Positions 1 through 8,453 of a stretch of 29,115 nt of DNA are shown here, one piece after another (position 1 is the stretch's first letter; every line of letters starts with the position of its first letter). Both the position numbers and the translations under genes were made by a program. The stretch is from the NCBI GenBank assembly GCA_016209345.1, contig JACQWH010000019.1, positions 1-29,115 on the forward strand. Direction: 5' to 3'. This DNA is from Candidatus Uhrbacteria bacterium (GTDB lineage: Bacteria; Patescibacteriota; Patescibacteriia; JACQRZ01). Under the pieces are notes generated by a model. The model saw only the letters and a list, made by a program, of their open reading frames with translations, did not search any database and was not told the origin of the DNA.

Positions 1-60
1 CGAAACTGGACAAAAATGAGCCGGAAGAAATTAACACATGGACTTTTGCAGAGGTCTCTA

Positions 61-92
61 TAATACACCCCGCTTTTATGCGGGGTGTATTA
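61..92 (-). terminator. Hairpin directly downstream of rplU
   Basis: A perfect 13-bp inverted repeat (61-73 and 80-92) with a 6-base loop starts right after the rplU stop codon. The stem contains a CCCCGC/GCGGGG core, so it should be stable. On the minus strand it is not followed by a good T tract, so it is a probable but not textbook intrinsic terminator. It could also act as an mRNA 3'-end stabiliser. Confidence 0.6.
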
Positions 93-404
93 TTACACGG
101 TGCCAATCTTGAGCTTTGTGAACGGCTGACGGTGGCCAACTTTGCGGCGGTAGCGCACTTTGGGCTTGTACTTTATAACCGTCACCTTTTTCCCGCGGCC
201 CTGCTCAATAACCTCGGCTGAGATGACTTTATTCGAAAGGGTCGGCGTTCCAATTTCCACATGCTCGCCGTTATCGTCGGCTGTCAGAAGAACTTCGGTT
301 AGCGATGCCACATCTCCTGCGTTAAGTGGGAGTTTTTCAATTTTGAGCATCTCGCCCTCCTTGATGATGTACTGCTTTCCGCCGGTTTTAATGATTGCTA
401 TCAT
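93..404 (-). CDS. rplU: 50S ribosomal protein bL21
   Basis: A 103-residue protein of the usual bL21 length. The N-terminus (MIAIIKTGGKQY) and the C-terminal basic region (VIKYKPKVRYRRKVGHRQPFTKLKI) are the conserved family signatures. bL21 is a structural protein of the large subunit that binds 23S rRNA. The ATG at 404 has no clear Shine-Dalgarno sequence. The gene has its own promoter (484-512) with a leader of about 70 nt and is followed at once by a strong hairpin, so it appears to be monocistronic within this window. The usual downstream partner rpmA (bL27) is not seen in the 92 bases after it. Identification is firm. Confidence 0.97.
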   Translation of the reverse strand: MIAIIKTGGKQYIIKEGEMLKIEKLPLNAGDVASLTEVLLTADDNGEHVEIGTPTLSNKVISAEVIEQGRGKKVTVIKYKPKVRYRRKVGHRQPFTKLKIGTV

Positions 405-483
405 ATTCCATGAGGTGCTAGGTTGTCTGGTTCTAGCTTCTAGTTAATAACAAATACGGGGGCCTTCCGTACCCTTCTATCAA

Positions 484-512
484 AGTATACCATAATTATT
501 ACACCCTGTCCA
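484..512 (-). promoter_or_regulatory. Sigma70-type promoter for rplU
   Basis: On the minus strand, TGGACA (507-512) and TATACT (484-489) are separated by exactly 17 bp, about 80 nt upstream of the rplU start. The leader between them and the ATG contains a short GC-rich inverted repeat and CTAG-containing motifs shared with the rpmG leader. Confidence 0.75.
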
Positions 513-536
513 GAGGATATATAGTAATTCGAATCT

Positions 537-1703
537 TCAGGGTTTTCTGTGGAGAGAGGACGTACGCGGCAATAATTCAGAAAAATTTTTATTGCGCCCT
601 CGTTTCCAGTGCAGGATAAAAACAAGGGAAACCATCACCCCCATAAGAAGTATAAGCGCGGTCACTTTCTGCTGTGTCTGCATAAACAGCGCCGCGACTC
701 CAAAAAGCGCCGAAACCGTCCAAAGAATGCCGACTGTCTGCCACTGGGTAAACCCCACGTCAAGAAGCCGGAAATGCAGGTGCTTCCTGTCTCCGACAAA
801 TGGCGACCTTCGCTCTATCACACTGCGTCTGAAAATAACCCACGCCGTGTCGAGAATCGGAATACCAAGGACCAGCATAGCAATTGCAAACTTTGCCCCG
901 GATATAATTGCAAGAACGCCCAGGAGAAAACCCGCAAGCGTACTACCCGCCTCACCCAAGAAAATTTTTGCCGGATGACCATTAAGCAGAAGAAAGCCGG
1001 CAAATGCTCCGGCGGTCAGAAAAGAAAGTACCGCCGTTGGTTCGTTAACGAAAAAAAACAAACTCACAATGCCGATGACGGCTGCGCCGATAACGGTAAT
1101 GCCCGAGACAAGACCGTCAAGACCGTCAAGCAGCTTTGTGGTATACATCGTTCCAAAAAGCCAGAGGAATGTAAGCATATCGGCCGGCAGCGTGAAATAT
1201 CGCGGAAGCCCATTCCACCAAAAAAGCAATATATTCCATTGGTCCAAAAAAATCTGTCGGCCCGATAGCGGGCTTGCCACGCTGTCAACGCCCATGCCGA
1301 ATGCAATCACGATAACAACGGCAATGGCGGGAGCGATGACAAGCTGGGCGGGTTTAAGTGCGTGCGCGTCGTCTCGTGCTCCGGCAATGCACAGCACGAA
1401 CGACGCCACTATCAATCCGGCAAGATATTTCGCGCTTACATGCGCGTCAGTAAGAGACGGCCATTGGGAAGGTGCAAGAAAATAATAGAGGCCGCCGACA
1501 ATAAGGAGCGCGAAAAAAATACCGATGCCACCAAGAAGCGGGATTGGCTGCATGTGTATCTTTCTTGCCGCTCCGGGCATGTCAACAATATCAAAACGCT
1601 CTGCTATTTTTTTTACCGCATGGGTGCAAAGAAATGACGCGGCGAGCGCAGATACAAAAATAAAAAAATATGTCATATCAGCGGGGGTTTCAGCGGTCAG
1701 CAA
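537..1703 (-). CDS. WecA/MraY-family polyprenyl-phosphate glycosyl-1-phosphate transferase
   Basis: A 388-residue polytopic membrane protein of the glycosyltransferase-4 family (WecA/TagO/MraY). Such enzymes transfer a sugar-1-phosphate from a UDP-sugar to undecaprenyl phosphate on the cytoplasmic face, starting a cell-surface glycan. Visible signatures are the N-terminal PGAARKIHMQPIPLLGG segment, the Asp motif LLDGLDGLVSG, the LGEAGSTLAGFLLG loop, and GDRKHLHFRLLDVGF, which corresponds to the conserved His loop. About ten hydrophobic segments are spread through the chain. The arrangement is closer to WecA/TagO than to MraY, but the sugar cannot be read from the sequence. A TTG start at 1703 is preferred because AGGAA lies about 9 nt before it, overlapping the cysS stop; an ATG at codon 10 is the alternative. 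It is the last gene of the run that begins with the DUF4012 gene. Confidence 0.88.
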   Translation of the reverse strand: MLTAETPADMTYFFIFVSALAASFLCTHAVKKIAERFDIVDMPGAARKIHMQPIPLLGGIGIFFALLIVGGLYYFLAPSQWPSLTDAHVSAKYLAGLIVASFVLCIAGARDDAHALKPAQLVIAPAIAVVIVIAFGMGVDSVASPLSGRQIFLDQWNILLFWWNGLPRYFTLPADMLTFLWLFGTMYTTKLLDGLDGLVSGITVIGAAVIGIVSLFFFVNEPTAVLSFLTAGAFAGFLLLNGHPAKIFLGEAGSTLAGFLLGVLAIISGAKFAIAMLVLGIPILDTAWVIFRRSVIERRSPFVGDRKHLHFRLLDVGFTQWQTVGILWTVSALFGVAALFMQTQQKVTALILLMGVMVSLVFILHWKRGRNKNFSELLPRTSSLHRKP

Positions 1704-1718
1704 TAAGAATGGTTCCTA

Positions 1719-3152
1719 TCACCGTATTTTTTGAATGGTTGTACCCGATTGCGTGTCTTGTACCGCATATCCCGCCTCCTCAATTTCTTCACGAAACGCA
1801 TCGGCGGCCGCCCACTGTTTTTCTTTGCGTGCTTGTTCGCGCTTTAGCGCCAAAGCCGTAATCGCTTGCGGGATGTCTTGCATGCGCTTTGTATCCAGCC
1901 CAAGTCCCAATGCGCAGTCGGCATAGAGAAAAAATGAATGGAGCGGCGCGTAATCACCAGGGGTCAATGATTGTTGATTTTTATTAACACTGCGGATGAG
2001 CTCAAAAAGCGATGCAATCGCTGCGGGGGTGCCAAGATCGTCGTTGAGCGCTGCAATAAATTTCTTCCGCGTTTTTTCGAGAAGCACTGCCATGCGTGCG
2101 CTGCTTTTTTTCTTCACCCTTCCCGCACGGCGCTTATACTCCTCGACTGCACAGCGCAGCGATTCATAGCCCGATACTGCCGCATCGAGCGCATCAAACG
2201 TAAATTGCAGCTGTTGGCGATACTGCGTTTGGAGACAAAAAAAACGGTATGCGAGCGGGTCGTATCCTTTTTCCTTGAGAGACGCGAGGGTAAGAAAATT
2301 CCCCGCCGACTTTGCCATTTTCGCAGATGCGGTGACGAGAAACTCATTGTGCATCCAAACATGCGCAAGGGGCTTGCCGGCCGCCGCCTCACTCTGCGCA
2401 ATCTCGTTCGTGTGGTGAACCGGAATATGGTCGATGCCGCCGGTGTGAATATCAAATGGTTGACCCAGATAATACGTCGCCATCGCAGAACATTCGATAT
2501 GCCACCCCGGATATCCTACCCCCCAGGGCGAATCCCATTTCATATCCTGGTCTTGAAATTTTGATTGCGTAAACCAGAGGACGAAATCGTGTTGATTCTT
2601 TTTATTGCTGTCTTTTTCCACTCGCGCAATCGCGATTTCTTTTTTGTGCTTCAACCCTGCCAGGGCTCCATAATTTTTATATTTGCCGGTATCAAAATAG
2701 ACATTTCCCCCTGCCAAATAGGTGTACCCCTTCTTCTGCAATTTTTGAATAAGCGCAATTTGAAGCCAGATATGGTCAGTCGCGGCGCAGACAATCGTCG
2801 GAGACAGAATGGTAAGGTCTCCGATATTTTCCATGAATGCCTCGGTATAGAATGTTGCTATCTCCCACACCGTCTTGCCCTCGCGCTGAGCGCCCATAAG
2901 CATTTTGTCCTCGCCAATATCCGCGTCAGATGTAAGGTGGCCGACGTCGGTGATGTTCATTACCTGTTTGACGCGATAATTGTTCAGGAGCAAAACGCGG
3001 CGAAGCGTATCGGCAAAAATATAAGCGCGGAGGTTGCCGATGTGCACATAGTTGTAAACCGTCGGTCCGCAAGTATACATCCGAACGGTTTTGCCTTTCA
3101 AGGGTTTGAATGACTCTTTTTTCCGAGTTAGCGTATTGTAGAACTGAATCAT
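1719..3152 (-). CDS. cysS: Cysteinyl-tRNA synthetase
   Basis: A class I aminoacyl-tRNA synthetase that charges tRNA-Cys. With the ATG at 3152 it has 477 residues, close to the usual 460-480. The HIGH box is present as HIGN just after CGPTVYNY, whose Cys is one of the zinc ligands. Other zinc-site elements are WHIECSAM and GGIDHIPVHHTNE. The KMSKS loop is KMAKSAGNF. The C-terminal helical anticodon-binding domain ends with a segment typical of CysS (REEIEEAGYAVQDTQSGTTIQ). A longer in-frame form from a TTG at 3188 adds 12 residues outside the conserved fold, so I prefer 3152; neither start has a clear ribosome-binding site. The gene lies 37 nt after mazG and 15 nt before the WecA-family gene. 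Confidence 0.95.
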   Translation of the reverse strand: MIQFYNTLTRKKESFKPLKGKTVRMYTCGPTVYNYVHIGNLRAYIFADTLRRVLLLNNYRVKQVMNITDVGHLTSDADIGEDKMLMGAQREGKTVWEIATFYTEAFMENIGDLTILSPTIVCAATDHIWLQIALIQKLQKKGYTYLAGGNVYFDTGKYKNYGALAGLKHKKEIAIARVEKDSNKKNQHDFVLWFTQSKFQDQDMKWDSPWGVGYPGWHIECSAMATYYLGQPFDIHTGGIDHIPVHHTNEIAQSEAAAGKPLAHVWMHNEFLVTASAKMAKSAGNFLTLASLKEKGYDPLAYRFFCLQTQYRQQLQFTFDALDAAVSGYESLRCAVEEYKRRAGRVKKKSSARMAVLLEKTRKKFIAALNDDLGTPAAIASLFELIRSVNKNQQSLTPGDYAPLHSFFLYADCALGLGLDTKRMQDIPQAITALALKREQARKEKQWAAADAFREEIEEAGYAVQDTQSGTTIQKIR

Positions 3153-3189
3153 ACAGTGTAAACAGTCAACAGTGTAGCCGTTTAACAAT

Positions 3190-3519
3190 TTATCTTTCGT
3201 CGCCGCTGCCGTGGAGGGCTCCGCGATCCATGCGAGAGAAGAGCTTGTCGAGATTCTTTGTCGCTATGTCCTCCAATGAGAGTCCGAGCTCGGTTGCAAT
3301 TTGCGCGCAATACCACAATACGTCGCCGACTTCCGCCGAAATATCCTGTATATACGTTTCAGTAAATTGCCCGCTATTGTCGCGCAGAACTTTCTTTACT
3401 TTATTTGCCACTTCGCCCGCCTCAGCCGCCAATCCAAGAGTGGGGTACACCATATTGTTTCCCGGCGCGGGATAGACGACCGTTTTTCTGGATTCTTTTT
3501 GATACGTTGCAAAGGTCAT
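3190..3519 (-). CDS. MazG-like nucleotide pyrophosphohydrolase
   Basis: A small all-alpha protein of 109 residues from the ATG at 3519. It carries the paired metal-binding motifs of the MazG/dUTPase-2 superfamily: EAGEV within LGLAAEAGEVANKVKK, and EVGDV within DISAEVGDVLWYCAQIA. Family members hydrolyse (d)NTPs to monophosphate and pyrophosphate and are thought to clear non-canonical nucleotides. One short domain is present, against the two of E. coli MazG, which fits the common single-domain form acting as an oligomer. A TTG at 3540 would overlap mpg by 11 nt; the ATG leaves a 10-nt gap. Its place beside the alkyl-purine glycosylase mpg suggests a shared house-cleaning role, which is inference from context. 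Confidence 0.85.
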   Translation of the reverse strand: MTFATYQKESRKTVVYPAPGNNMVYPTLGLAAEAGEVANKVKKVLRDNSGQFTETYIQDISAEVGDVLWYCAQIATELGLSLEDIATKNLDKLFSRMDRGALHGSGDER

Positions 3520-3529
3520 AAACGATTGG

Positions 3530-4138
3530 CTATGGATCAATCGAGGTATTATATTTCGACTTCAGCTTTGGCAGTTGCTTCTCATACTCCGCCAGATAGA
3601 GACGAAGCGGCTTTTGCGCCCATTCCCGTCCCGCATAATCAATACCGATGCGCGGAGTGGAACGGATGGATCTTCTGCCACGACACCGCTCCTCAATCCA
3701 CAGATTGCTGCTCACGGTCAGATCAAGCCCATACTGATTCTTATCGATTCCAAGCCAGCGACAGAGCTTGCCCGGCCCGTTTGTTCTATGAATATCCGTA
3801 TCGCCGGCGTCAATGGCGCGAATCAGTACGCACGACGGATACCCTTTCGCGCCGGTGCTAATGTTGAGCTGCCAATACATCCCATACACGCAATAGATAT
3901 AAGCGTGACCGCCTTGCATGTATTCCGCGGCATTGCGCTGCGTCTTCTTGAAACCGAATGCATGCGATGCTCTATCGTGCGGACCGGGATATATCTCAAC
4001 CTCTACGATGATACCGCGGCGCACAAGAGCTCCATCAATACGCACGATACGGCACCCAAGCAAATCGCGGGCCACACAGGAGGCAGGCCGAGCAAAAAAA
4101 TGGCGACGTGCTCTCATATACGATGGTAAGTGAACCAT
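3530..4138 (-). CDS. mpg: 3-methyladenine DNA glycosylase, AAG/MPG family
   Basis: A 202-residue monofunctional base-excision-repair glycosylase that removes alkylated or deaminated purines. The active-site strand EVEIYPGPHDRASHAFG contains the Glu that activates water and the surrounding Pfam MPG signature. GGHAYIYCVYGMYWQLNIS and NGPGKLCRWLGI follow in the normal order. Length matches the bacterial family (about 190-210). The ATG at 4138 lies 4 nt after the stop of the preceding envelope gene, so it is almost certainly cotranscribed. Finding a repair enzyme between a surface protein and cysS looks like genome compaction rather than a pathway link. Confidence 0.93.
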   Translation of the reverse strand: MVHLPSYMRARRHFFARPASCVARDLLGCRIVRIDGALVRRGIIVEVEIYPGPHDRASHAFGFKKTQRNAAEYMQGGHAYIYCVYGMYWQLNISTGAKGYPSCVLIRAIDAGDTDIHRTNGPGKLCRWLGIDKNQYGLDLTVSSNLWIEERCRGRRSIRSTPRIGIDYAGREWAQKPLRLYLAEYEKQLPKLKSKYNTSIDP

Positions 4139-4142
4139 TGGC

Positions 4143-5897
4143 TCACGGCGCTGTCAATAGCGGGATTGTCTGCGTAATATCATCCGATACGACCGCATCG
4201 CGCGCGGTAAGGCGTACATCCTGAAGAACAGCTTTGTTTTTCGGTAACGCGAGTATCCTGACATCAAACGAGCTGTCGATGCGGCGCACCGACGCGGGAA
4301 GCTTATTAAGCGTCCATGCAACGGTACGGGACTGTGCCGTATAGCTCACATCTCCGGCGCTTCGCGAACGTTCGCCGATCCATTCAATCCCCTTTGGAAG
4401 CACCGCCCGTACGCGGATCGTATTGATTTCGTGGAGAGTATTTTCAATCGCCCAGTACACATGCACCGTTCCCTGGGCTGGTGACTCTTCTGTGACACCG
4501 TTTTTTGTAAATGCGTCAAGACGAGCATCCGAGAGCGCGGGAAGCGTGAGCGTGGGGCCCGTCATATCAAGCGGCGTATCTGTGACGATCCCGTCGGGCG
4601 TTTCCTGTTTTTTGCTCTGCGCCGATACGGTAAGCGCGACTGCCATGTTTGGCTCTGCGAATTGCAACTGCTCAAGAACATCTCTGTCTTCAACGTGCAG
4701 GGAAAATGAAATAGCCCCTTTTGCCTGCGGTTCAATCTTGTCCAGGAGCGCCACTGATTGTTTGTCCCACACAATGCGATCATCGCTTGTTTTTCCGCCT
4801 GCCGCATCTGCCTTTGACAGTAAAACAATGGGGCTCTTACTGGAAAGCGTAATCGTCACATCGCGAAAAATAATCGTACCAGTATTTTGAAATGAGAGCG
4901 TCATGGGAACCGTTGCTCCGAACCGAATCGATCGCGGCTGCGTCTGGCCGTCCGCTGCCAGGGAAAGCGCAAGATCCCCTCCCAGTATGCTAATCTCTGC
5001 CGTTTGTTCAAAAAGTGTAATGCGCTCTGTTGGCGTTTTTTTCTGCACGAAACGTGCGATGATGCGCTGCGGACCAGGGTCGGGATTTTCCGCTGTTCCC
5101 TTCAGAATGATCGAGCCCTCGCCACCAAGTGGGTCGCGCGAATCTTGCAGTGATGATGCACTCCATGTATACGAGTCAACCGGTGCCGGCGTTTGCTCCG
5201 CGACGGTAAACCCTTTGGGCATCTCGAGTTGCAGTGTGACCGCATCCAAGTCACCGTAATCAGCCAAATCGCCATAGCGGATTGTCTCGGTGAATTCCTC
5301 GCCGGTTCTCAACGATGATGGCCCTTCAATTCGAATCCGGGGCGTGGCAGTGCCGCCAAGCGCGAGCGTGTGTTCCCGTTTCACAAAAAATGAAGAACGG
5401 TATGACGGATGTTCATATTGCAACAACGCGCGCAACGTCTGGGTACCGCTTGCATTCTGCTGATAGATCCCCCGAATGCCGATATCTCCCTTTGTGCCCG
5501 GCGCAAGCGTCCCGATATTCCAAAAATTCTTCTTTTCATTCGTTGCCGCGGGCGTCGTCTGGAGAACGGTAAAATTTTCGGGATATTCCAAAAAAAGCTG
5601 AGCCGATGGAAATGAGCCGTCTGATATGTTTTCGTAATGAACCGCGTACTCTACGCTGCCCCCTTGCACCGCCTGGCTTGGCGCAGTTACCGTAAGCGTA
5701 AGAGGATCTGTCTCGCTGCCGGTCCGCTGGTTTGAAAAAAATATCATGCCATACCACGCGCTCAACGAGAGCAGGACAGCAAAAACAGCTGCCGCAACAA
5801 GCGGCGCGCGAGAACGCTTTGGTCGGGGAAACTCCTTCTGCCCTGAATGCGAATAGAAGGAATAAAAATCGTCGCGGCGTGTTGATTTTTTTTTCAT
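4143..5897 (-). CDS. Membrane-anchored surface protein with DUF11/CARDB-like repeats
   Basis: A 584-residue protein when started at the ATG at 5897 (MKKKSTRRDDF), 4 nt after the DUF4012 stop. The open frame runs 79 codons further upstream, but that part overlaps the DUF4012 gene and lacks sense as protein. A basic, aromatic N-terminus of about 30 residues is followed by one hydrophobic helix (LVAAAVFAVLLSLSAWYGMIFF), giving a single-pass anchor with the long remainder outside. The outer part looks like several beta-sandwich repeats of about 120 residues, with phrases such as VTAPSQAVQGGSVEYAVHYEN, IGTLAPGTKGDI and LSFQNTGTIIFRDVTI. These resemble DUF11/CARDB-type adhesive or stalk domains. 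No catalytic motif is seen. The tight link to the DUF4012 gene suggests they work together at the envelope; this is inference. Confidence 0.75.
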   Translation of the reverse strand: MKKKSTRRDDFYSFYSHSGQKEFPRPKRSRAPLVAAAVFAVLLSLSAWYGMIFFSNQRTGSETDPLTLTVTAPSQAVQGGSVEYAVHYENISDGSFPSAQLFLEYPENFTVLQTTPAATNEKKNFWNIGTLAPGTKGDIGIRGIYQQNASGTQTLRALLQYEHPSYRSSFFVKREHTLALGGTATPRIRIEGPSSLRTGEEFTETIRYGDLADYGDLDAVTLQLEMPKGFTVAEQTPAPVDSYTWSASSLQDSRDPLGGEGSIILKGTAENPDPGPQRIIARFVQKKTPTERITLFEQTAEISILGGDLALSLAADGQTQPRSIRFGATVPMTLSFQNTGTIIFRDVTITLSSKSPIVLLSKADAAGGKTSDDRIVWDKQSVALLDKIEPQAKGAISFSLHVEDRDVLEQLQFAEPNMAVALTVSAQSKKQETPDGIVTDTPLDMTGPTLTLPALSDARLDAFTKNGVTEESPAQGTVHVYWAIENTLHEINTIRVRAVLPKGIEWIGERSRSAGDVSYTAQSRTVAWTLNKLPASVRRIDSSFDVRILALPKNKAVLQDVRLTARDAVVSDDITQTIPLLTAP

Positions 5898-5901
5898 AGA
5901 A

Positions 5902-8325
5902 TTAATCGTGGAGTGTAAGGCCGACGACTTCGTCTTTTGAAAACGGATCGAACACAAAGGATTGGTCGGCGCCCTTTCCACGGAACGACGATGTGAATTT
6001 TTTCGTCGTTGCTCCTGACTGGCGCTGAATGAGTACGGTATACAGCCGTTTCCCATCACGACCTTTCGGAATATCGGCATATGCAAAAGGCAGAAGAAAT
6101 GCCGCCTCCGCAACGGTCTCCTGCCCCGGCTCAAGTATCATCCAATGCGCAAAAACCGATTTGCCATATTCAGTCGTTGCGACCATGCCGGTTGCCGGGT
6201 CGAGTAGCGGGACACCCTCAACCGCGCGCAACGCCTCAGGGACAGCATACCCTTGCGGAACCGGTTTGAAAAGCGACTGATCGGGCGCCGCAAATCCGCT
6301 TGCAAAAATGCCTTGCGTGCCTTTTGGGAGATATATCCTGACGTATGAAATATTACGCGTGCCCCCGAACGGATCGCCGATCTTGCCATGGTGAGTACGA
6401 CGGATGCGCACCCGCACTTCAATACGCCCGTCTTGGCGAAAAACAGTGGTTCGTTCTATCTCCTCATCGATGACCCCCTCCCCTTTCCCGCCGCCAACGT
6501 TTGCCTGAACAATGGAAAAATAATCGAGCGGACTCGTGCGCATCGCCCCTCCAATGCCAAATTGCTTGATGGCATGTTCTTCCTCCGTATCTCTGAAATA
6601 TACCTGAATATCCCGAGCGACAAACGCTTCGATGAGCGCCGAGGAGAATGCCGATCGCGCGGAGCCCTCAAGCGTTTCCATTTTTTCAAGCGTCTTTGGA
6701 AAAAGATCTGCAATAAATTGCTTGGGACGATTTTCCGTCTTATCGTATTCCAGCTCGACTGACTTTTGCGTTTCCAGCATGAAGTTGTCGGCGGTAAGCG
6801 TCTTTCCGTATGACGGCATGTCAACGGTTCCAATGATACCAAGTAATTTTTCAAAAAATGACGCGTTAATCGCGATAACACCGTCAACCGTGGGGCCGCC
6901 TGATTTTTCATAAAACCATATCATGTTCCGCGCCGATGTCGGAAAATCCGGAAACCAGTTAGAATCCTGAAATTGCCAAGAAGCATTCACGATACGCAGC
7001 GGCAGCGGCGACTGAACGCGCTGTGTCAGAGAGCCCTGGAGGTCATACGATCCGCCGCCGGGAATCTCCACTGTGACGAGTTTTCCGCGCAGTACATCGA
7101 TAAGCGCGTAGCTCCCGATGAAGCCCCCCGTGGGACGCAGTTCGGTGTTATTCTGGAATACGACAAGATAGCGACGCTTGGCGGCTGACCCGAGCACGCG
7201 CAAAAGCGCGTCGCGAGACGGCAGAATTTGGTTGCCCGCTTCGACAACCGCATGCAGTTGCGCGGAAAGGGCAGTAAACCTCTCGCGATACATTGCTGGA
7301 ATGTTCGCCCCATCAATGTGCGATACAAGAACGTCGGCATCCGCCAAAAAGGCGAATGCTTCACTGATACTGTCAAGCTCGGCGCTCAGAGCCATGAAAA
7401 AATGTTCCGGATCACCGCTCGTTTCAGAAAATTTCCGCGCCACATCGCTTGCAATGACCCCCGCTCGCGCAAGATTTTTTCCTATCGCAATAAGCCGCTC
7501 ACCATCCCCTATTTTTTGTCCGGCGAAGGGAATGAACTGTGCCGCGCTCCGTACGGTACCAGGGACAGAGGAAAGCCCCTTTTCCGCTTCGAGAAATTGC
7601 GTATATGATCGGCTGAATAACGATTCAGCTTTGACGGCATCGCTCCGCGCCAATGCGTCTTTTCCCTGCTCGAGAAGAAGAAGCGCTTCGATGCTTTCGC
7701 GCTGTGTATCCGCGCGCACATCGGTGAGAAATTGGAACGACTGAATCGCCGGAAACGGCAGGATAAACAACAGCGCAACCGCGATGAATGCTGTCATGCG
7801 CTTTGTCCATCCTACCGGCAGCGCGAATGATTCCCGCGCGTTTTGAACAGTGTCAAGAATATCGCCTGGCACCGCAGCGACAGCGGTTACGCATCCGCTG
7901 CATACATGCGCGAATGATTGTGCGATGAATACCAATGCCCGACAGGAAAGGATGACGATATATTTCGGTATGCGATAGCACACGAATACAGCCGTTCCCC
8001 ACACACGCCAGCAGAGCATCCTTACCACCATCCACACCACCCAAACAAACGAAACGATTATCCAGGAAAGAACACGCGCAAGTATGCCGGCAACCGCATC
8101 AATGGCCCGAACAGTGCCGCTCATGCCACGCCATGCCATGACGCCGATAAAACGAGCGCAAACAGCACCACCGCGCCATATACTGAACAAGCCAAGAGCA
8201 GCCACGAGATAAGCACCGCGAATAAGCACATAAAAAAACTGCAGGGCGTTGATAATGCTCAGCGTCGCAACAGCGTCCATATCAATGGTTTGTTTCGTGT
8301 CTGTATCCTTTTTTTTCTGGCTCAT
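5902..8325 (-). CDS. DUF4012 domain membrane protein
   Basis: An 807-residue protein. The N-terminal third has several strongly hydrophobic segments (near residues 25-50, 75-125, 130-155 and 185-205). After a helical stretch comes the DUF4012 hallmark KRRYLVVFQNNTELRPTGG near residue 378, followed by FIGSYALIDV. The rest is a large extracytoplasmic domain ending in a beta-rich part. DUF4012 proteins are common in Patescibacteria and some Gram-positives and their biochemical role is not established. The ATG at 8325 lies just after a divergent intergenic region with a possible promoter. It is the first gene of a compact run through to the WecA-like gene, with gaps of 4-37 nt. That run includes a glycan-lipid initiating enzyme, which hints at a role in cell-wall glycan attachment; this is a guess from context. 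Confidence 0.85.
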   Translation of the reverse strand: MSQKKKDTDTKQTIDMDAVATLSIINALQFFYVLIRGAYLVAALGLFSIWRGGAVCARFIGVMAWRGMSGTVRAIDAVAGILARVLSWIIVSFVWVVWMVVRMLCWRVWGTAVFVCYRIPKYIVILSCRALVFIAQSFAHVCSGCVTAVAAVPGDILDTVQNARESFALPVGWTKRMTAFIAVALLFILPFPAIQSFQFLTDVRADTQRESIEALLLLEQGKDALARSDAVKAESLFSRSYTQFLEAEKGLSSVPGTVRSAAQFIPFAGQKIGDGERLIAIGKNLARAGVIASDVARKFSETSGDPEHFFMALSAELDSISEAFAFLADADVLVSHIDGANIPAMYRERFTALSAQLHAVVEAGNQILPSRDALLRVLGSAAKRRYLVVFQNNTELRPTGGFIGSYALIDVLRGKLVTVEIPGGGSYDLQGSLTQRVQSPLPLRIVNASWQFQDSNWFPDFPTSARNMIWFYEKSGGPTVDGVIAINASFFEKLLGIIGTVDMPSYGKTLTADNFMLETQKSVELEYDKTENRPKQFIADLFPKTLEKMETLEGSARSAFSSALIEAFVARDIQVYFRDTEEEHAIKQFGIGGAMRTSPLDYFSIVQANVGGGKGEGVIDEEIERTTVFRQDGRIEVRVRIRRTHHGKIGDPFGGTRNISYVRIYLPKGTQGIFASGFAAPDQSLFKPVPQGYAVPEALRAVEGVPLLDPATGMVATTEYGKSVFAHWMILEPGQETVAEAAFLLPFAYADIPKGRDGKRLYTVLIQRQSGATTKKFTSSFRGKGADQSFVFDPFSKDEVVGLTLHD

Positions 8326-8337
8326 AGGTATAATTGT

Positions 8338-8367
8338 AGTATATCAAATGCAAGGGGTACCCGACAA
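8338..8367 (-). promoter_or_regulatory. Possible promoter for the DUF4012 run
   Basis: On the minus strand, TTGTCG (8362-8367) and TATACT (8338-8343) are spaced by 18 bp. The expected transcription start would be only about 6 nt before the ATG at 8325, which would give an almost leaderless mRNA. The -35 match is modest. Confidence 0.45.
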
Positions 8368-8399
8368 GAACTCCATGATGCTGTCAATGCCAGTCGCCC

Positions 8400-8428
8400 T
8401 TGATTGTGCGGCTATTTTAGAATATACT
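8400..8428 (+). promoter_or_regulatory. Promoter for the tandem Cys-rich genes
   Basis: TTGATT (8400-8405) and TATACT (8423-8428) have an ideal 17-bp spacer. The predicted start site lies about 19 nt before the ATG at 8454. No Shine-Dalgarno sequence is evident in this short leader. Confidence 0.7.
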
Positions 8429-8453
8429 AACACTATACCCGCATCGAAACACT

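Noticed and set aside
59..64. TATAAT on the plus strand near the left edge
   Set aside because: No acceptable -35 sequence lies 16-18 bp upstream, no plus-strand gene follows, and the bases overlap the rplU hairpin.
609..1268. Long plus-strand frame opposite the WecA-like gene
   Set aside because: Lys/Arg-rich translation without motifs, fully antisense to a gene with strong family signatures.
5898..6134. Upstream extension of the surface-protein frame at 4143-5897
   Set aside because: It lies entirely within the DUF4012 gene in another frame, is basic and irregular, and an ATG 4 nt after the DUF4012 stop gives a sensible membrane-protein start.
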